DNA of 64,000 nucleotides from Butyricicoccus_A sp963588905 (GTDB lineage Bacteria; Bacillota; Clostridia; Oscillospirales; Butyricicoccaceae), in contig CAVAJF010000022.1 of assembly GCA_963588905.1 (NCBI GenBank), positions 9,625 through 73,624 on the forward strand, in the 5' to 3' direction. The translations under genes were made by a program, and so were the position numbers. Positions 34,082-42,846 of this stretch are shown piece after piece; the first letter of the stretch is position 1; every line of letters starts with the position of its first letter. Below the pieces are notes generated by a model. It was not told where the DNA came from. It saw only the letters and a list, made by a program, of their open reading frames with translations, and did no database searches.

Positions 34082-35584
34082 TCACACCTCCCGATTGAGA
34101 ATGCGATAAATGGCATCCATATCCAAGGCTTCACGCACGGCGTCTGCAAGCCGGTCATATTGCTGCTGTTTGTATGTCTCTGCGTCAAATGCCTGTACGT
34201 CCTCCGCGGACAAGCCTTTGCTTTCAAGCAGCGCAGTAATCAGCTCGCGGCTGACCTCCTCGCGGTCGAAAATGCCATGCACATACGTGCCGTAACAGCT
34301 GCCGCACTGTGCGCCGTCTATCACCGGTCGGCCATTGCGCTGAATCTCAGAGAAATTGTCTGCATCCGGCTCATAAGTCGTATCACCCATGTGAATCTCA
34401 TAGCCGTCCATATGCACACCGGTCAATCCGGCAAAGATGCCGGTGAGATGTCCTATCGCGCCGCGTACCTGCGTGGTGGTTTTCTTGGCGCAAAATGTCG
34501 TGTGCACCGGCAGCAGTCCCATACCTTCCATCGTGCCGCCCGCCTCGACATGCTCGGGGTCGGCAAGCGTCAGACCCATCATCTGATAGCCACCGCAGAT
34601 ACCAAATACCGGCATACCGGAAGCCGCATATTTCTTGACCGCAGCTTCCAATCCATTTTGCCGCATCCATTTGAGATCTTCCATCGTATTCTTGCTGCCC
34701 GGCAGCAAAAGTAAATCCGGCTGCTTGAGTTGCGTCGTTCGCGTGATATAGCGCACAGATACGCCCGGCATTCGTTCCAGCGGTGCGAAATCCGTAAAAT
34801 TCGAGATGCGCGGCAGACGAATCACAGCAATATCCAACACGGCCGGAGTCTGTTTGGATTGCAGTCGTTCAGACAGGCTGTCCTCATCGTCAATATCCAA
34901 ATGCAGATATGGCACAACACCGACAAACGGAATCGGCAGCTTGTCCTGCATCATATCCAGTCCCGGCTTGAGAATCTCTACATCGCCGCGGAACTTGTTG
35001 ATAATCAAGCCCTTGATGCGCTTTTGCTCCTCCGGCTGCAGCAGCGCAACCGTGCCGTACAGCGAAGCGAACACGCCGCCTCGGTCAATGTCTCCGACAA
35101 GCAAAACCGGTGCATCCACCATTTCTGCCAGCCCCATATTTACGATGTCGTTTTCACGCAGGTTGATTTCTGCCGGAGAGCCTGCACCTTCGATGACAAT
35201 GACATCGTATTCCTCTGCCAAGCTGTTGTATGCCTGTAAAATATCCGGAATCAGCTGTTTTTTGTACGGATAATAGTCTTTTGCCGCCATCGTGCCGCGC
35301 GCCACGCCGTTCACAATAATCTGCGAGCCGCAGTCGCTGGTCGGCTTGAGCAAAATCGGATTCATGCGCACATCCGGCTCAATGCCTGCAGCTTCCGCCT
35401 GCATGACCTGCGCGCGTCCCATTTCCGCTCCATCCGCTGTAATAAACGAATTGAGCGCCATGTTTTGCGACTTAAACGGCGCCGCCTTGAGTCCGTCCTG
35501 TCGAAAAATGCGGCACAATGCCGCAACCGTCAGGCTCTTGCCCGCATTGGACGTGGTACCCTGTACCATAATTACCTTTGCCAT
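34082..35584 (-). CDS. cbiP: Cobyric acid synthase (adenosylcobyrate amidase)
   Basis: 500 residues from the ATG at 35584 (AAAGGAGG upstream). Amidates four carboxyl groups of adenosylcobyrinate a,c-diamide. The N-terminal P-loop-like domain opens VIMVQGTTSNAGKS; the C-terminal class I glutaminase-like domain has VFGICGGYQMMG with the nucleophile Cys and GTYVHGIFD with the His. The start overlaps the end of cobD by 13 bases. Confidence 0.95.
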   Translation of the reverse strand: MAKVIMVQGTTSNAGKSLTVAALCRIFRQDGLKAAPFKSQNMALNSFITADGAEMGRAQVMQAEAAGIEPDVRMNPILLKPTSDCGSQIIVNGVARGTMAAKDYYPYKKQLIPDILQAYNSLAEEYDVIVIEGAGSPAEINLRENDIVNMGLAEMVDAPVLLVGDIDRGGVFASLYGTVALLQPEEQKRIKGLIINKFRGDVEILKPGLDMMQDKLPIPFVGVVPYLHLDIDDEDSLSERLQSKQTPAVLDIAVIRLPRISNFTDFAPLERMPGVSVRYITRTTQLKQPDLLLLPGSKNTMEDLKWMRQNGLEAAVKKYAASGMPVFGICGGYQMMGLTLADPEHVEAGGTMEGMGLLPVHTTFCAKKTTTQVRGAIGHLTGIFAGLTGVHMDGYEIHMGDTTYEPDADNFSEIQRNGRPVIDGAQCGSCYGTYVHGIFDREEVSRELITALLESKGLSAEDVQAFDAETYKQQQYDRLADAVREALDMDAIYRILNREV

Positions 35585-36636
35585 GCCGATTCCTCCTTTA
35601 GTTGCCGCAAGGTATGCAGCAGAACAAAATTTTCCGCTTCGCCGCGCACGGCAACGCGAAACCATGTGTCATCCAATCCGTGATAATTGGCACACGAACG
35701 GATCAAAATGCCGCGGTCATGCAGCCGCCGCTGTAAATCCGGTATTTCTATGCTGCGAAACAGCAAATAATTCACCTGTCCGTCTACGACGTATATGCCC
35801 AAATCTTCCAAGCCGCATTTGAGTGTCTCTCGCTGTTGCGCGACATACTCACGTGTTTTTTGCGGAAAATCTACATCCTTTGCCGCCGCCATGCCGCACG
35901 CCTGCGCAATGACGGACACCGACCACGGAGCACCGGCTTCATACAGCTGCCCGATCAGCTCTTGATCCGCCGACAGACAATAGCCCAATCGAATGCCCGG
36001 CATTGCATACATCTTGGTAAACGACCGCAGCAAAATCAGATGGTGATTGTCGCGGAGCTGATCCGTCATGCTGCTGTCTTCCGGCTCGCAAAGAAAATCA
36101 TGGAAGCACTCATCGACAAGCAGCCGTGCGCCGACCTCGGCGCAGCGTTCCATTCCTTTCTTTACCAGCCATTTTGGCGTAAGCAAACCAGTGGGATTGT
36201 TTGGATTGCATAGCACAACCAGATCCATGTCCGGTGTGACGGCGTTCCAATACGCCTCTGTCACCGTCAAATCTTTCCCCAGTGGAAATCGCACGATCTC
36301 GCTGCCCACGAGCTGTGCCGCTTCCTCATACTCCGCAAAGGTCGGCGCAGGAAGCAAAATCTTCTTCGGCCGAAGCGTCAGCATCAGGCGGTACAGCACA
36401 TCGGCGGCACCGTTGCCGCAAAAAATCTGTTGCGCTGTCACATCATCGCGCTGCGCAATCGTCTGCCGCAGGGCGCGGCAAAACGGATCCGGGTAGTGCA
36501 GACAACCGGAAATCGCCTGCTGTGCCGCCTCACGCACGCTGTCCGGCATACCGAACGGATTGATATTGGCCGAAAAGTCTAGTGGCTCTTCGTTCCATGT
36601 CTCGGCGTAAATGTCACCGCCGTGTATGTGCTTCAT
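35572..36636 (-). CDS. cobD: L-threonine-O-3-phosphate decarboxylase
   Basis: 354 residues, a PLP enzyme of the histidinol-phosphate aminotransferase family that makes aminopropanol phosphate for the nucleotide loop. The start HGGDIYAETWNEEPLDFSANINPFGMP is typical of CobD, the PLP lysine is in LLRSFTKMYAMPGIRLGY, and the VVLCNPNNPTGLL motif is present. It follows cbiB, the gene that uses its product, with one base between them. Confidence 0.93.
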   Translation of the reverse strand: MKHIHGGDIYAETWNEEPLDFSANINPFGMPDSVREAAQQAISGCLHYPDPFCRALRQTIAQRDDVTAQQIFCGNGAADVLYRLMLTLRPKKILLPAPTFAEYEEAAQLVGSEIVRFPLGKDLTVTEAYWNAVTPDMDLVVLCNPNNPTGLLTPKWLVKKGMERCAEVGARLLVDECFHDFLCEPEDSSMTDQLRDNHHLILLRSFTKMYAMPGIRLGYCLSADQELIGQLYEAGAPWSVSVIAQACGMAAAKDVDFPQKTREYVAQQRETLKCGLEDLGIYVVDGQVNYLLFRSIEIPDLQRRLHDRGILIRSCANYHGLDDTWFRVAVRGEAENFVLLHTLRQLKEESAWQR

Positions 36637-36637
36637 A

Positions 36638-37609
36638 TTACCACCCCAGTTTCCAACCGATGATCCATCGAGCTGCGCACAGCACGCACACGGCAGCAGC
36701 CGACGCCCAATACATCAGGCGATTGGTGCGCACAATGTCCTCCGCTTCAATCGGACGCTTGGCATCGCCCAGCGTCGGTTTCTCATACAATTTTCCAAAA
36801 TAATAGGCGTTTCCCGCGAGCTGTACACCGAGTGCACCGGCGCACGCCGATTCTGTCTGTGCAGAATTCGGGCTGGCGTGCTGTAAGCGGTCGCGCCGAA
36901 AACACTTCCATGCGCCTTTTGCATCCAATCCCGCCGGTTTCGCGCACAGCACAAACAGCAGTCCGCTCAGACGCGCCGGGATAAAATTCCAAACGTCATC
37001 CATCTTGGCGGAAAAGCGGCCAAAATATAAAAACTCCTCGTTTTTATAGCCCACCATGGAATCCAGCGTGTTGACCGCTTTGTAGGCAAAGCCGAGCGGT
37101 GCGCCGCCGATGAGCAAAAAAACAAGCGGCGCAATCACACCGTCACTGGTATTTTCCGCAACGGTTTCCACCGTCGCTTTCGTCACCTGTGCCGCATCCA
37201 AATGTGCGGTATCGCGTCCGACAATCCACGAGACATACTTCCGTGCTTCCTGCGAATCGCCTTTGCGCAGGGCACGATACACGCGCAGTGCCGCTTGCTT
37301 GAGCGATTTCGCCGCAAAAATCTGCCAGCAGAACAACGTCTCAATGACAAATGCCAGTGCCGGATGCAGCCATCCCGCCAGATACAAAATGGCCGCCGGA
37401 ATTAGCCAGGACGGAATCACAACGACAAACCACAGCAGGACGCCCGCCCAAAACTGTCCGCGGTTGCTGTCCGGAAACCATGCCCGCAGATGTTTTTTCC
37501 AAAACGAAATCATGGAGCCAATGCCCATAATCGGATGCCACAGCCGTTCCGGATCGCCGAGCACACAATCGAGTAAAAAGCCGAGAAAAACGGCTGCCGC
37601 TACGCTCAT
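36638..37609 (-). CDS. cbiB: Adenosylcobinamide-phosphate synthase
   Basis: 323 residues from the ATG at 37609, which overlaps the stop of the short cobU-like gene. A membrane protein with 4-6 hydrophobic segments that joins aminopropanol phosphate to adenosylcobyrate. Typical motifs: LDCVLGDPERLWHPIMGIG, VETVAENTSDGVIAPL, FAYKAVNTLDSMVGYKN and FGRFSAKMDDVWNFIPARL. Confidence 0.95.
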   Translation of the reverse strand: MSVAAAVFLGFLLDCVLGDPERLWHPIMGIGSMISFWKKHLRAWFPDSNRGQFWAGVLLWFVVVIPSWLIPAAILYLAGWLHPALAFVIETLFCWQIFAAKSLKQAALRVYRALRKGDSQEARKYVSWIVGRDTAHLDAAQVTKATVETVAENTSDGVIAPLVFLLIGGAPLGFAYKAVNTLDSMVGYKNEEFLYFGRFSAKMDDVWNFIPARLSGLLFVLCAKPAGLDAKGAWKCFRRDRLQHASPNSAQTESACAGALGVQLAGNAYYFGKLYEKPTLGDAKRPIEAEDIVRTNRLMYWASAAAVCVLCAARWIIGWKLGW

Positions 37610-37929
37610 GATGCCCCCTTGATGCAGGTGGCGATGCCGCAGTACACGCGGTACACGCGGTCTGCCTGTGCCGCAATGTCGCAGCACAGTCTGCCGGTGC
37701 ATTCGCGCCATTCGCGTTCCGATGCGTCCATCGGGACGACTCCGCCGCCGACTTCATTGCACACGACAGTTTTGCCTGCAAAATCCGCCGCCTTTGGCAG
37801 CTGTGTCTTGTCACGCAGCGCCTGCTGTACGCGCACATGCAAATCGTCTATGATGTCTTGTTCCGGCGACAGCGTGCGTGCAAAGGCTGTCTTTCCCTGC
37901 GCCGCACCGCCGATAATGAGTATTGTCAT
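37606..37929 (-). CDS. Compact CobU-like protein
   Basis: 107 residues from the ATG at 37929. It has the CobU P-loop (LIIGGAAQGKTAFAR) and the C-terminal signature NEVGGGVVPMDASEREWRE with GRLCCDIAAQADRVYRV, but lacks about 70 residues in the middle. A His (DDLHVRVQQALRD, about residue 31) could serve as guanylyl acceptor in place of the usual HRxRR. Such short forms occur in some Clostridia (from memory). A full-length cobU is also present 1 kb upstream, so the roles may be divided between kinase and guanylyltransferase, or one may be redundant. Confidence 0.8.
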   Translation of the reverse strand: MTILIIGGAAQGKTAFARTLSPEQDIIDDLHVRVQQALRDKTQLPKAADFAGKTVVCNEVGGGVVPMDASEREWRECTGRLCCDIAAQADRVYRVYCGIATCIKGAS

Positions 37930-37943
37930 GCTACTTTCCTTTC

Positions 37944-38720
37944 TCACCGCAAGAGGATGCCGCCAATCACTGCGCACAGCAGCATCAGCGTCTCACACAC
38001 CGTGATACACATGCCGCACAAATCGCCGGTAATACCGCCAAAGTTTTTGCGGCACATGCGAATATGAAACAAATAAAATCCGGCATAAGTGGCAATTGCC
38101 AGCACGCCGACGCCCTTTGCCAGTATAATCGCCAGTACTGCCAGTACCAGCTCCCACACGAGCATCACATGACTGACGGTCTTTTTGTCCGCGCTGTCCG
38201 CAAAGATATGCGCGAGACCAGAATTTTTGGCGCAGGGCTGCGTGACAATCATGCCGCCGCCCAAGGCGCGTGCTCCTGCATAGCCGAGGCAAAATAACTT
38301 GGCACTCGCCGGTGTCTCATAGATCTGCGCGAACATACCGAGTTGAGCAATCAGCAGCACACCAATCCACAAAATGGCAAACGCACCGACATGCGGATCT
38401 TTCAAAATTTCCAGTCGCTTCTCTTTATCTCCATACGAGCACAGCGCGTCACAGGTATCGACAAAGCCATCCAGATGGATGCCGCCGGTAATCACAACCG
38501 GAATCAGTACCGCTCCCGCCGCATACAGCAGACTGGATACCGCCAGCTTTCCCGCCAGCAACAGCCAGCCATATTCGCAGCCGCCAACCAACAGTCCAAT
38601 GAGCGGCAAAAAGCTCAGTGCATACCGCATGGTGTTGTTTTTCCATTCGATCTGCGGCAGCGGCAGCGCAGAATACAAGCCAAACGCCACCAGCAGACCG
38701 CCGAACAGTTCTTTTATCAT
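37944..38720 (-). CDS. cobS: Cobalamin synthase (adenosylcobinamide-GDP ribazoletransferase)
   Basis: 258 residues with 6-7 hydrophobic segments. Joins adenosylcobinamide-GDP and alpha-ribazole in the membrane. The metal-binding GGIHLDGFVDTCDALCSYGDKEKRLEIMK-like region (residues ~79-107, here EILKDPHVGAFA) is the family hallmark. The start overlaps the cobU stop by 4 bases. Confidence 0.95.
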   Translation of the reverse strand: MIKELFGGLLVAFGLYSALPLPQIEWKNNTMRYALSFLPLIGLLVGGCEYGWLLLAGKLAVSSLLYAAGAVLIPVVITGGIHLDGFVDTCDALCSYGDKEKRLEILKDPHVGAFAILWIGVLLIAQLGMFAQIYETPASAKLFCLGYAGARALGGGMIVTQPCAKNSGLAHIFADSADKKTVSHVMLVWELVLAVLAIILAKGVGVLAIATYAGFYLFHIRMCRKNFGGITGDLCGMCITVCETLMLLCAVIGGILLR

Positions 38721-39250
38721 GTGTTTTCCCTCTTTTTATGTACAATGGGAATGCCGCACACGCTCTCAATCACCCAATCCGCCTGTTCGGCAAAATACTG
38801 GTTCAGGCAGCCGAGCGCGTGCAAGTATCGCATTGTCCATTCGTCATACGTCACGCCATCCGTGAAAATATCATTGCTGACGACAACGACATGCTCACAG
38901 GATGCCTGCAATGCACGAATACCGGAAACAATGCTGTGTTTCCAATTCTCTCCTGCGCCGTCCGGCGAAAACATCTCATTCGCCAGTGCATTGCTCATGC
39001 ATTCAAACAGCGCGGCGGTGTAGCCGCTCGGCACCGTCATCGTGTCAAACCTCTTGGCGTGTTCCCACGTCGTAAATCCCTTTCCGGCGCGCAGGGCGCG
39101 ATGGCGGGCAATGCGTCTTTGCACTTCTTCGCCCTCTGTCTCCATCGCCGCCACATACAGCATCGGCTTTCCGTCTGCCAATTTGCAGATGATGCGCTCT
39201 GCCAGCTCGGATTTTCCGCTGGCGGCGCCTCCCGTTACCAGTATCAGCAT
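38717..39250 (-). CDS. cobU: Adenosylcobinamide kinase/guanylyltransferase
   Basis: 177 residues from the ATG at 39250; an upstream extension lies inside cobT. Phosphorylates and then guanylylates adenosylcobinamide. The P-loop is VTGGAASGKSELAE; MLYVAAMETEGEE and RIARHRALRAGKGFTTWE (with the acceptor His) follow; the C-terminal part has VVVVSNDIFTDGVTYDEWT where typical CobU has SNEVG-x-G-x-VP. The variation in that last motif is unusual and is the reverse of the compact copy, which keeps it. Confidence 0.88.
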   Translation of the reverse strand: MLILVTGGAASGKSELAERIICKLADGKPMLYVAAMETEGEEVQRRIARHRALRAGKGFTTWEHAKRFDTMTVPSGYTAALFECMSNALANEMFSPDGAGENWKHSIVSGIRALQASCEHVVVVSNDIFTDGVTYDEWTMRYLHALGCLNQYFAEQADWVIESVCGIPIVHKKRENT

Positions 39251-39254
39251 CGGC

Positions 39255-40313
39255 TCAAGAAAGCGGCTGATACGCTTCGATGTTGCTGTCATCGAACGTA
39301 TTGCCATTGGTGTACAGCGAAGCCGCCGCATCCAGCATACCAAACAGCAGCACAGCACCGGTGCCTTCACCTAAAGCCATATTGGCGTCAATCATCGGCT
39401 TCACATCCAAGGCCTGTTCGAGCAGCATTCCCGCAGGCTCTGCCGTATGATGCGAAGCAATCAGATACTCACGCACCGTGGGGCACAGCCGCACCGCGCA
39501 CAGCGCCGCTGCGGCAGAAATGACACCGTCCAGAATCATCGGCAGACCGCACAGCGCACCGCCCAAAAACAAACCGGTCAGGCCACAAATATCATAGCCG
39601 CCGACTTTGCTCAAAATGTCAATCGGATCGTGCTGATCCGGCTGCCATTGTTCCAATGCGCGTGTGACCACTTGAATCTTGCGCACGAGACCTTCTGAAG
39701 ACAATCCCGCACCGCGTCCTGTGACCAGCTCTACCGGCGCATGAAGCAGTGCTGCCGTGACTGCCGCCGTCGATGTCGTGTTGCCGATACCCATTTCGCC
39801 GGTTGCAATGACATCATAGCCTTGTTCCCGGCACAGCAAAGCAATCTCTATACCAACACCGATGGCCTGTACCGCCTGCGCACGGCTCATTGCCGGCTGT
39901 CTGGCAAAGTTTTTCGTGCCATATGCGATTTTTCGATGCAGCACCCCGCGGCTGTGCACCTCACTCGCCACTCCAATATCCACCGGAATGACATCCGCGC
40001 CGGCGGCACGTGCCATGTGGCACACGGTAGACGTTCCCTTGCCCAAATTTTCCGTGATAATCCGCGTGACCTCTTGTCCGGTTTGGGAAACGCCTTCTTC
40101 TACCACGCCGTTATCCGCGCACAGAACAACCACGGCTTTTCTGCGCAAATCCATAACCGGTGTGCGGCGAATGCCCGCAATTTTAACGAGGATATCTTCT
40201 AAATCTCCCAAGCCGTGCAGCGGCTTGGCGAGCGCATCCCAGTGATGTTTTGCCCGCGCCATCGCCTCTGCATCTAATGGCGGAATCTGTTCCAATACTT
40301 GTTCCAGTGTCAT
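39255..40313 (-). CDS. cobT: Nicotinate-nucleotide:dimethylbenzimidazole phosphoribosyltransferase
   Basis: 352 residues from the ATG at 40313 (GGGAGGTG upstream). Forms alpha-ribazole phosphate from the lower-ligand base. Motifs: VVLCADNGVVEEGVSQ, TGEMGIGNTTSTAAVTAALL, GGYDICGLTGLFLGG and the catalytic Glu in ALGEGTGAVL. No bluB or bza genes for making the base are in the window. Confidence 0.95.
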   Translation of the reverse strand: MTLEQVLEQIPPLDAEAMARAKHHWDALAKPLHGLGDLEDILVKIAGIRRTPVMDLRRKAVVVLCADNGVVEEGVSQTGQEVTRIITENLGKGTSTVCHMARAAGADVIPVDIGVASEVHSRGVLHRKIAYGTKNFARQPAMSRAQAVQAIGVGIEIALLCREQGYDVIATGEMGIGNTTSTAAVTAALLHAPVELVTGRGAGLSSEGLVRKIQVVTRALEQWQPDQHDPIDILSKVGGYDICGLTGLFLGGALCGLPMILDGVISAAAALCAVRLCPTVREYLIASHHTAEPAGMLLEQALDVKPMIDANMALGEGTGAVLLFGMLDAAASLYTNGNTFDDSNIEAYQPLS

Positions 40314-41665
40314 CGTTTCACCTCCCGATGATAGGTCTGACATGCCTGTAAAAATCGCTGTGCCGCCGCAACATTACCCACAAAATGCAGATGCGGATAA
40401 CCCGCGTGCAACGTATCCGAAGCGTGAACGCACTGCCAGCTGCGGTTTCTCAGCGGCTTGCTCGCAGAAAAGTCCTCGCCCTGCTCGGTGCTCTGCGCAT
40501 AATGAAATTCATGCGCGGTCAACGTTTCACCCTTGCGGCACAGTAAAGAATCTTTCTTTGCCGTCAGCGTGACATATCCAAATTGTTTCAGCCGTTTTCC
40601 CATTTCCGCTGTGCCGCCGCAGATATTTGCCATCGGCACGCCGGTCAGCGTCTGATGCAGCAGCAAAAAGCCACCGCATTCCGCAATGGTCGGCATCTTA
40701 TTTGTAATCGCTTCGTGAATATCCGTCAGCATAGAGCGATTTGCTCCCAGCTGCTGCGCATACAGTTCCGGATACCCGCCGCACAGATACAGACCGTCCA
40801 ATTTTTCCGGCAAATGCGCATCGTGCAGCGGAGAGAACGGCACAAGCTGTGCGCCCATGCGCGTCAATACCTCCAGACTGTCCGCGTAGTCAAAGCAAAA
40901 CGCTTCGTCGCGGGCAATGCCGATGCGCAGCCCAGTCCCGCAAGCGGGAACCGGCGGCAGCTGCTCTTGCAGCTCCGGCGCAGTGCGAGCCAAAGCGAGC
41001 AGCGCATCCAGCTGCAAACCGTCGCGCGCGTGCTGGGCGAGTGTCTGCATTTTTTGCTTGAGATCCTTGATTTCCGCCGCAGTAACTAGTCCCAAATGGC
41101 GGCTTTCCACTGCACAGACCGGATCGTTCGGCATCGCGCCGAAAACAGGCAAGCCTGTGTTTTGCTCGATAATATTCGCGTAATAATCCGTCATCATCGG
41201 AGAAATTCCGTTTAAAATGACACCGCGAATGGTGTTGTCCTCAAATTGCATCAATCCGCGCAGCAGCGCCGCAATGGTCAGCGACATGCCCTTTGCCGAA
41301 ACGACAAGCACAGTCGGAGACTGCGTAAGCCGCGCAATGTCCGCCGTCGAGTTTTCACTGCTCGTTCCGGCAAGGCCGTCATAGTATCCCATGACACCTT
41401 CTATCACGGAAATATCGCGTCCCGCACAACGTTGCAGCAGGGCAGGAACCGTGTCCCGCCCGCACAAAAACGCATCCAGATTGCGGGAGCGCGCACCAAT
41501 AATCCGGCTGTGGAACATCGGATCAATGTAATCCGGTCCGCATTTGAAGGCAGCGGTATCCAAGCCTTGTTCGACAAACGCCTGCAACAGGGCGCAGGTG
41601 ATTGTCGTCTTTCCGCAGCCGCTTCCCGTGCCGCCGATGACCAGCCGCGGTGCACGCGCGCTCAT
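40310..41665 (-). CDS. cbiA: Cobyrinate a,c-diamide synthase
   Basis: 451 residues. Amidates the a and c side chains with glutamine and ATP. The N-terminal ATP-binding part starts RLVIGGTGSGCGKTTIT and KCGPDYIDPMFH; the class I glutaminase domain has LYLCGGYPELYA and AECGGFLLLHQ with the Cys. Both ends overlap neighbours by 4 bases. Confidence 0.95.
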   Translation of the reverse strand: MSARAPRLVIGGTGSGCGKTTITCALLQAFVEQGLDTAAFKCGPDYIDPMFHSRIIGARSRNLDAFLCGRDTVPALLQRCAGRDISVIEGVMGYYDGLAGTSSENSTADIARLTQSPTVLVVSAKGMSLTIAALLRGLMQFEDNTIRGVILNGISPMMTDYYANIIEQNTGLPVFGAMPNDPVCAVESRHLGLVTAAEIKDLKQKMQTLAQHARDGLQLDALLALARTAPELQEQLPPVPACGTGLRIGIARDEAFCFDYADSLEVLTRMGAQLVPFSPLHDAHLPEKLDGLYLCGGYPELYAQQLGANRSMLTDIHEAITNKMPTIAECGGFLLLHQTLTGVPMANICGGTAEMGKRLKQFGYVTLTAKKDSLLCRKGETLTAHEFHYAQSTEQGEDFSASKPLRNRSWQCVHASDTLHAGYPHLHFVGNVAAAQRFLQACQTYHREVKR

Positions 41666-42846
41666 AGATTGCCTCCAATCAGATAGACCGGATTCTGCGC
41701 TGTCATCATGTGATAGCGTGCGACCTTCTTCGCCCGTGAGACATTGACGCAGGAAATTTCCGCCGGAAAGCCGTTGCTCTCCAGCGCTTCTATCGCCTCG
41801 TGCAGACTTTCCAGCGCAATCGCCGTGATAACGATACGAATTTTGGGATTCTTTTGTTTTAGTGCACAGACAATCTCTGCCATATTGCCGCGGCTGCCGC
41901 CGATAAACGCACAGTCCGGCGTTGGCAGCTGCTCCAAGCCGTCCGGTGCCATCGCCTGTACAATCTGCGTGTTATAGCAGCCTGTGTGCACGCGATTGCG
42001 GTGCAGCAGTTCGATGGCCTCCGGCTTGCACTCCACGGCATAGACCATGCCGCGCGTGGCGTGCCGCGCCAGCTCCATCGTGACGGAACCAGTGCCTGCG
42101 CCGATGTCATACACAACCTCATTCGGCTTGACAGACAGCAGACTGCTCGCCAGCCAGCGCACCTCTTGCTTGGTCATCGGTACCTCTCCGCGCACGAAAT
42201 CACCATCGCGCAGCGCGTGACTGCTGTCTGTCGGGCATTCGTTTTGCGTCATCAGTACACACAAATCGCCAAACTGCTCGCGCGCCAGCTGTTCCGGCGT
42301 GCCGGAAATCAATCGCTCGGTATCTGCGCCAAGATTTTCTGCCACGGACACCATAACATGCGTCAGTCCCGCATCGACAAGGCGCTGACACAGCACATGG
42401 GCTTTGTTTTCGCCGCCCGTGAGCATGATGACCTTCCGATTGTAGCTGACCGGCGCCAGCAAAGCGCCGGAACGTCCATGCAGACTGAGCAGGACGGCAT
42501 CATCATACGAGGTGTGAAACCGCGCACAAAATAACTGGATGCTGCTGATACCCGGCAGGATTTCTACCGTGCCGCTGCCGCGCAGTTTTTCTGTCAGCGT
42601 CTTCGCCGCGCTGTAAAAACCGGTATCCCCGCTGAGTAAAATCGCAATGGTTCCCGTGCTCTCTTGTGCCCGCTGCGCCAGCTGGGAAAACGCCAGCGTC
42701 TGCATATCCGCGCGGACAGCTGCCAGACCATCCGCCAATCTGCCGGTGGACAGCACAACATCCGCGCTGCGTATGGCTTGCTGCGCCTGCTCCGTGAGCA
42801 TTTGCTCTGTGCCCATACCGGCACCAATCAAGACATACGTGTTCAT
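41662..42846 (-). CDS. cbiET: Cobalt-precorrin-7 C5-/C15-methyltransferase, CbiE-CbiT fusion
   Basis: 394 residues. The N-terminal half (about 1-200) is the CbiE tetrapyrrole methylase (VLIGAGMGTEQMLT, LLSGDTGFYSAA, EILPGISSIQLF); the C-terminal half is CbiT, a class I SAM methyltransferase with VYDIGAGTGSVTMELA and AFIGGSRGNM, which also decarboxylates. Fused forms (CobL-like) are common. Flanked by 4-base overlaps. Confidence 0.94.
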   Translation of the reverse strand: MNTYVLIGAGMGTEQMLTEQAQQAIRSADVVLSTGRLADGLAAVRADMQTLAFSQLAQRAQESTGTIAILLSGDTGFYSAAKTLTEKLRGSGTVEILPGISSIQLFCARFHTSYDDAVLLSLHGRSGALLAPVSYNRKVIMLTGGENKAHVLCQRLVDAGLTHVMVSVAENLGADTERLISGTPEQLAREQFGDLCVLMTQNECPTDSSHALRDGDFVRGEVPMTKQEVRWLASSLLSVKPNEVVYDIGAGTGSVTMELARHATRGMVYAVECKPEAIELLHRNRVHTGCYNTQIVQAMAPDGLEQLPTPDCAFIGGSRGNMAEIVCALKQKNPKIRIVITAIALESLHEAIEALESNGFPAEISCVNVSRAKKVARYHMMTAQNPVYLIGGNL

